A DNA stretch of 64,000 nucleotides, from assembly GCF_025151215.1 (NCBI RefSeq), contig NZ_CP102286.1:3286001-3350000 (forward strand). The letters run 5' to 3'. Source of the DNA: Parabacteroides merdae ATCC 43184. Lineage in GTDB: Bacteria > Bacteroidota > Bacteroidia > Bacteroidales > Tannerellaceae. Every line of letters starts with the position of its first letter. The first letter of the stretch is position 1. Shown here piece after piece: positions 59,810 through 64,000 of the stretch. The notes under the pieces were generated by a model. It did no database searches, was not told the DNA's origin, and saw nothing but the letters and a program-made list of their open reading frames with translations. A program made the translations under genes and the position numbers.

Positions 59810-61384
59810 TTATCCATTCTTCAACACATCGTCCTTGTCCGGTGCACTGGGTTCGGGTGTAGATTCGGGGTTGAAGGGGTTGAAGTAGTAGATGCCTTTT
59901 TCACCGAGGAATCGCAGGAAGTAAGGGAGCTTCTGCATAAAGAGGCTGCATTCCTTCGACTTGGCAGGAGTCCAGGCGGATTCGGCGACAGCTACCAGGC
60001 GGGGGAAAGTCATATAGTCCAGACGCTTGGCATCAGCGACCCGTTCCGTCCAAAGGGAGAACTGGAGGCCCATCACCTGGTCTTCATAATCGCGTGTCAG
60101 ATGGATGATCGGTTCAGGGAAACGGTAGATGTCCTCGATCGTGTTGTAACCGCCCCACACACGGCCCACCTTATGGCCGCCGTACTGGACGAAGTCGGCA
60201 TACAACGGACGGCGCGGGGTCATAATCACCCGGTAGCCGTTTTCGAGCGCCTTCACCAACTGGTGTTTGCGGTCGTGGCGCCACCACATGATGACAGCCT
60301 TGTCGGGAGAGACACCGGCATCGATCATCTCGTCCCAGCCGATCATCGTCTTGCCCTTGGAAGCCACGATATCGGCAGCACGGCGGATAAAATACTGTTC
60401 CAGGCCCGTTTCGTTGCCTAAGTTCTTATCTTTGATAAACTGCTGGATTTCGGGATCGGTGAACCAACTTTGGTTGCCGTAGTGCACCTCGTCGCCTCCG
60501 ATATGGATATAGGGAGACGGGAACAGGGCGACGATCTCGTCGAGCACGTTGCTGATAAACTCGAACGTCTCTTCCTTGCAGGGATGGAACGTGAAATGCT
60601 GCCATTTGCCCTCGCCTCCGCCGGAGATTTCAGGATAGGAACGGCAGACAGCAGTAGCATGGCCCGGCATGTCGAATTCGGGAACGACCATGATGTGGCG
60701 ATCGGCTGCATAGGCAACGATCTCCTTGATCTCTTCCTGGGTGTAGAACGTAGCGGGTGCTTTCGGGTCGTGCCAGTTGCCGACAGCTCCTTCGGTGGTC
60801 AGCTTCGGATAACGCTTGATCTCGATGCGCCAGCCCGGTTCGTCGGTCAGGTGCCAGTGGAAGACGTTCAGGCGAAGGGACGCCATGATATCCAGATATT
60901 GTTTTACCTTCTCTTTACCGAAGAAGTGGCGGCTCTCGTCGAGCATGAAACCGCGCCAGCCGTAGCGGGGCTGATCTTGTATCTTACAGGCACGCACGTT
61001 ACCTTTGCCGAAACGGGAAAGTTGCAGAAGGGCTTCCTTCGCATAGAACAGGCCGGCTTCGGAAGAGGCTTGCAGCAGGATGCTGTTCGGTTCGACGACA
61101 AGCGTATAGGCTTCATCGGCCATCTTGCAATCGTTTGTCAGTTCCAGACGGATGGTTCCACTGGCGGGTGACGATTGCAAACCGGCTTCTTTCAACTCGG
61201 TTTGCAGTCCGGCGGCTAACTTGTCGGCATATCCGCCATTGCCTTGTACCTGGAGATTCTTTCCTATGACAAAAGAGCCTTTCCCGTTCTGCACCTTTGC
61301 GGGGGTCGGGAACAAAGGGTGTTGTGCCATCATCGGCAACACAAATAGGAGCAACAGGGTGCTCAGATAAATCAGTTTTCTCAT
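59810..61384 (-). CDS. GH20 beta-N-acetylhexosaminidase
   Basis: 524 aa with a signal peptide (YLSTLLLLFVLPMMA). An N-terminal GH20b domain (about 25-140) precedes the TIM barrel (about 145-480). The catalytic Asp298-Glu299 pair is in HIGGDEVHYG; FHWHLTDEPGWRIE and FDMPGHATA are other conserved sites. It removes terminal beta-GlcNAc or beta-GalNAc from glycans in the periplasm. The 5' leader holds a GC-rich hairpin with the CCCCGGCAA word. Confidence 0.95.
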   Translation of the reverse strand: MRKLIYLSTLLLLFVLPMMAQHPLFPTPAKVQNGKGSFVIGKNLQVQGNGGYADKLAAGLQTELKEAGLQSSPASGTIRLELTNDCKMADEAYTLVVEPNSILLQASSEAGLFYAKEALLQLSRFGKGNVRACKIQDQPRYGWRGFMLDESRHFFGKEKVKQYLDIMASLRLNVFHWHLTDEPGWRIEIKRYPKLTTEGAVGNWHDPKAPATFYTQEEIKEIVAYAADRHIMVVPEFDMPGHATAVCRSYPEISGGGEGKWQHFTFHPCKEETFEFISNVLDEIVALFPSPYIHIGGDEVHYGNQSWFTDPEIQQFIKDKNLGNETGLEQYFIRRAADIVASKGKTMIGWDEMIDAGVSPDKAVIMWWRHDRKHQLVKALENGYRVIMTPRRPLYADFVQYGGHKVGRVWGGYNTIEDIYRFPEPIIHLTRDYEDQVMGLQFSLWTERVADAKRLDYMTFPRLVAVAESAWTPAKSKECSLFMQKLPYFLRFLGEKGIYYFNPFNPESTPEPSAPDKDDVLKNG

Positions 61385-61428
61385 GGCATATTTATATTTA
61401 ATTATTCCCTTTACAGGGATATTCCTCT

Positions 61429-61457
61429 TTTGCCAGGGGATTAAGCCCCGGCAAGGG
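61429..61457. repeat. Imperfect CCCCGGCAA hairpin before the GH20 gene
   Basis: The arm TTGCCAGGGG pairs with CCCCGGCAA (one bulged A) around ATTAAG. It shares the TTGCCGGGG word with the palindrome at 59133-59168, so the two may be copies of one small repeat flanking the GH20 gene. It falls in the predicted 5' leader of that gene. Confidence 0.55.
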
Positions 61458-61461
61458 GTAG

Positions 61462-61469
61462 CAAATATA
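61462..61469 (-). promoter_or_regulatory. -7 promoter element for the GH20 gene
   Basis: TATATTTG on the minus strand, 77 bp before the start codon at 61384, leaving a structured leader. Confidence 0.5.
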
Positions 61470-61511
61470 TGAAAATTTCATATCTTTAGCCACAAAATTA
61501 AAGACAATGCC

Positions 61512-63122
61512 ATGAATAGACTAATTATCCTTCTTATTGTACTTATCTGTTACGGGAACAGCCTTCGGGCCCAGGAAATCGAATACTCCCGACCGGTCAA
61601 CACTCCTGAAAGTTGTACAAGCATCCTGGTCGGCAAGAAAGCATCGGCCGACGGTTCGGTCATGACCAGTCACACCTGCGACGGGAACTATCGCACCTGG
61701 ATGGAGATCGTCCCGGCGGCACGCTACGAGCGCGACACGACAGTCGCCATCTATAACGGCCGCATGCACACCGAATATCCTGCCGACCGCACGAATATGG
61801 AATTGAAAGGAACGATACCGGAAGCCCGCTCGACCTACCAGTTCCTGAACACCTCCTATCCTTGCCTCAACGAAAAACAGTTGGGTATCGGCGAAACGAC
61901 CATCTCCGGGCGCAAAGAGCTGCAAAACAAGAAAGGGATGTTCATGATCGAAGAACTGGAAAAGATAGCTTTGCAGCGTTGCACGACGGCACGCGAAGCG
62001 ATCCGGCTGATCGGACAATTGGTTGCCGAATACGGATACGGGGATTCGGGCGAATGCCTGACGATCGCCGACCCGAATGAGGTCTGGCATTTCGAGGTGT
62101 TCGGCGAGGGGCCGGACAAGATCGGGGGTGTATGGGCGGCTGTCCGCATCCCGGACGATCATGTGGGGGTATCGGCCAATATCTCGCGTATCTCGACGCT
62201 CGACCTGAAGGACAAGGATCGTTACATGGCTTCCGAAAACGTATTTTCTGTTGCTAAGAAAATGGGGTTCTGGGACGGCAAAGAGCCGTTTAAATTCTGG
62301 AAAGCCTATAGCGGAGGCAACTATTTCGGCGAACCGAAGGCATTCAGCATCCGCGAATATTTCATCCTGAACGCATTGGCTCCTTCGCTCAAACTGTCGT
62401 ACGACTCGGAAGAACTGCCGATCAGCGTGAAGCCGGACAAGCCGGTTGCTGTAACGGATGTGATGGCATTGCTACGCCAGACGTATGAAGGGACGGAATG
62501 GGACATGACGAAGAATCTGAAAGTGGCTGTCAAGAACAAGGAGACGAAGGAAACGGATACGATCACAAGTCCGGCGGCTAACCCCTGGATGGGAACAGAT
62601 ATGCTGAATATGCTGAACGGCGTGAAGGAAGGGACGGTGACACGCAATCGCTTAGTGGCGGTTCCGCAATGTTCCTACTCGCACGTGATACAGCTTCGCA
62701 ACTGGTTGCCGGATGCAGTGGGCGGCGTTGCCTGGCTGTCGTTCGACAATCCGGGGCAGAGCCCGCGTATCCCGATCTTCTCCGGTACGACCGACCTGCC
62801 GGCTGCTTTCGGTATCTGCGGACAACACCGCCACCGTGAAGATGCCATCGTCTGGAAATACCGGACGGCAAACAAACTGGCTACGGTCCGCTGGGGATTG
62901 ACCAAAGAGAAGATCAACGGCGCGGTCGCCCATTTCGAGGAAAAGGGCTTATCCGAAATGCCTTTCGTGGAAAACCGCTACAAAGAGTTGCAGGACAGCA
63001 AAGGGGAAGAGACCGCACGGGCTTTCCTGACCGGCTACACGGCCGACTTCGCAGGAGCGACAATCCTGCGCTGGCAGGAGATGGCGGATGAGTTCTGGAA
63101 GATGTTCGCGAGGGGATTCTGA
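61512..63122 (+). CDS. C69-family dipeptidase
   Basis: 536 aa with a signal peptide (LIILLIVLICYGNSLRA). The N-terminal nucleophile is probably Cys35 in PESCTSILVGKKASADG, exposed after removal of a short propeptide, as in C69/U34 peptidases; SHTCDGN, YGYGDSGECLTIADP and EVWHFEVFGEG continue the family signature. It cleaves dipeptides in the periplasm. It is followed by a C1-family peptidase on the same strand, so the pair may finish peptide breakdown. The stop runs straight into ACAATTGACAATTGACC. Confidence 0.92.
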   Translation: MNRLIILLIVLICYGNSLRAQEIEYSRPVNTPESCTSILVGKKASADGSVMTSHTCDGNYRTWMEIVPAARYERDTTVAIYNGRMHTEYPADRTNMELKGTIPEARSTYQFLNTSYPCLNEKQLGIGETTISGRKELQNKKGMFMIEELEKIALQRCTTAREAIRLIGQLVAEYGYGDSGECLTIADPNEVWHFEVFGEGPDKIGGVWAAVRIPDDHVGVSANISRISTLDLKDKDRYMASENVFSVAKKMGFWDGKEPFKFWKAYSGGNYFGEPKAFSIREYFILNALAPSLKLSYDSEELPISVKPDKPVAVTDVMALLRQTYEGTEWDMTKNLKVAVKNKETKETDTITSPAANPWMGTDMLNMLNGVKEGTVTRNRLVAVPQCSYSHVIQLRNWLPDAVGGVAWLSFDNPGQSPRIPIFSGTTDLPAAFGICGQHRHREDAIVWKYRTANKLATVRWGLTKEKINGAVAHFEEKGLSEMPFVENRYKELQDSKGEETARAFLTGYTADFAGATILRWQEMADEFWKMFARGF

Positions 63123-63206
63123 ACAATTGACAATTGACCGATATTCATATAATAGATAATAGTTGCTTTCCAAGACACGATAATTAATAATTTAATCTTT
63201 ATATAC

Positions 63207-64000
63207 ATGAAATCACTTATTCTATCTTGCATGCTGGCTTTCTCTGCTTCGGCAACGTTCGGTCAGGGGTACCAGTTTACGGAAGTGGTAACGGTTCCCG
63301 CTACCCCGGTTAAGAACCAAGCGGCAACAGGGACTTGCTGGTGCTTTGCCACTACGTCGTTTATGGAATCCGAACTGCTTCGTATGGGGAAAGGCACGTA
63401 TGACCTTTCGGAGATGTTCATCGTCCGCCAGAAATATATGAACCAGTTGCAGGACAACTACCTGCGTCGCGGGGACGGTAATATCGGGCAGGGCAGCCTT
63501 TCACATACCTTTATGAATGCGTACCGCCAGGTGGGTATCGTCCCGGAAGAGGTGTACACGGGCATCAACTACGACTCCGAGAAGCATAACCACAGCGAGA
63601 TGGTTCGCTACATGCACTCCATCGCCGATGTGGCAGTGAAGGCGAAACAGCGCAGTCCGGAATATGACAAGCTGATTGCTAACCTGTTCGACACCTACTT
63701 AGGAAAGCTGCCGGAGAAGTTCACGTATAAGGGGAAAGAATATACGCCGAAGTCGTTCGCCGAATCTTTAGGGCTGAATATGGACGACTATATCGAACTG
63801 ACCAGCTTCACGCATCATCCGTATTATGTGAAGTTCGACGTGGAAGTGCCGGACAACTGGGAACATTCCCTGATGTATAACCTGCCGCTCGACGAGATGA
63901 TGCAAACGGTGGATTATGCCCTGAACAACGGTTATACGGTCTGCTGGGACGGAGATGTGAGCGAGAAGGGTTTCTCCTTTACGAACGGTGTCGCCATCAA
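63207..64000 (+). CDS. C1-family (bleomycin hydrolase / PepC-like) peptidase, N-terminal part (cut by window edge)
   Basis: The first 264 codons of a papain-fold peptidase; the rest lies beyond the right edge. It has a Sec signal (MKSLILSCMLAFSASATFG) and the active-site segment NQAATGTCWCFATTSFMESE, with Gln38 (oxyanion hole) and nucleophile Cys44. GQGSLSHTFMNAYRQVGIVP is typical of the aminopeptidase C/bleomycin hydrolase branch. The catalytic His and Asn should follow outside the window. The exported location differs from cytosolic PepC. Confidence 0.93.
   Translation, partial: MKSLILSCMLAFSASATFGQGYQFTEVVTVPATPVKNQAATGTCWCFATTSFMESELLRMGKGTYDLSEMFIVRQKYMNQLQDNYLRRGDGNIGQGSLSHTFMNAYRQVGIVPEEVYTGINYDSEKHNHSEMVRYMHSIADVAVKAKQRSPEYDKLIANLFDTYLGKLPEKFTYKGKEYTPKSFAESLGLNMDDYIELTSFTHHPYYVKFDVEVPDNWEHSLMYNLPLDEMMQTVDYALNNGYTVCWDGDVSEKGFSFTNGVAI

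Overview
The window is a stretch of chromosome from a Gram-negative Bacteroidales bacterium, most likely Parabacteroides or a close relative. The evidence is a SusC-type TonB-dependent receptor with its own ECF sigma and FecR anti-sigma factor, PorX, the long form of IspG, an altronate/tagaturonate pair, a DUF4292 lipoprotein in the dut-TPR-DUF4292-EnvC cluster, many secreted glycosidases, and promoters of the Bacteroidetes -7 type (TAnnTTTG) with no Shine-Dalgarno dependence. I saw no tRNA, rRNA, CRISPR array, insertion sequence or prophage. Genus is inferred from gene content, not from a database search.

Layout. 1-7.2 kb (minus strand): the start of a polysaccharide-uptake locus: a large secreted protein of unknown family (1049 aa), then ECF sigma, FecR anti-sigma and the N-terminal 540 codons of a SusC-like receptor that runs off the left edge. 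7.3-10.6 kb (plus): ribF, an M20 deacetylase and a polysaccharide flippase. 10.7-15.1 kb (minus): tightly packed dut, TPR protein, DUF4292 lipoprotein and an EnvC-like factor with a degenerate LytM domain. 15.6-18.1 kb: a GH2 glycosidase lipoprotein. 18.2-20.6 kb (plus): porX, tsaE and a small Imm17-like membrane protein. 20.7-23.9 kb (minus): rnr and an SMP-30 lactonase-like lipoprotein, divergent from uxaB-uxaA (24.0-26.9 kb). 27.1-33.0 kb: Na/Pi cotransporter, a TGS-containing nucleoside kinase and an orphan cytosolic histidine kinase. 33.2-38.1 kb (plus): rpoN, PAP2-like membrane protein, gcvH, purE, ispG. 38.2-42.1 kb: a GH110-type alpha-1,3-galactosidase divergent from cysS, then a hotdog thioesterase.

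42.3-50.5 kb (minus): a five-gene export operon, TolC - membrane-fusion adaptor - FtsX/MacB permease - ABC ATPase - FtsX/MacB permease. Its upstream region carries a consensus sigma-54 promoter, a second good sigma-54 match and two spaced GTCCAA-N3-TTGGAC palindromes that look like enhancer-binding sites. RpoN itself is encoded in the window, but no cognate sigma-54 activator is. This is the clearest regulatory system I can read here. 50.9-58.9 kb: flavin reductase, alanine/sodium symporter, M16 protease, SIS-only arabinose-5-phosphate isomerase, PfkB kinase, a lipoprotein tyrosine phosphatase and a DEAD-box helicase that appears to start at TTG. 59.8-64 kb: GH20 hexosaminidase, C69 dipeptidase and a C1 (bleomycin-hydrolase-like) peptidase cut by the right edge.

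Intergenic DNA is unusually rich in palindromes: near-perfect 31-bp and 27-bp arms, a 23-bp-period operator-like array before dut, a 22-bp tandem palindrome array between fecR and the sigma gene, and CAATTG-based repeats at or next to stop codons.
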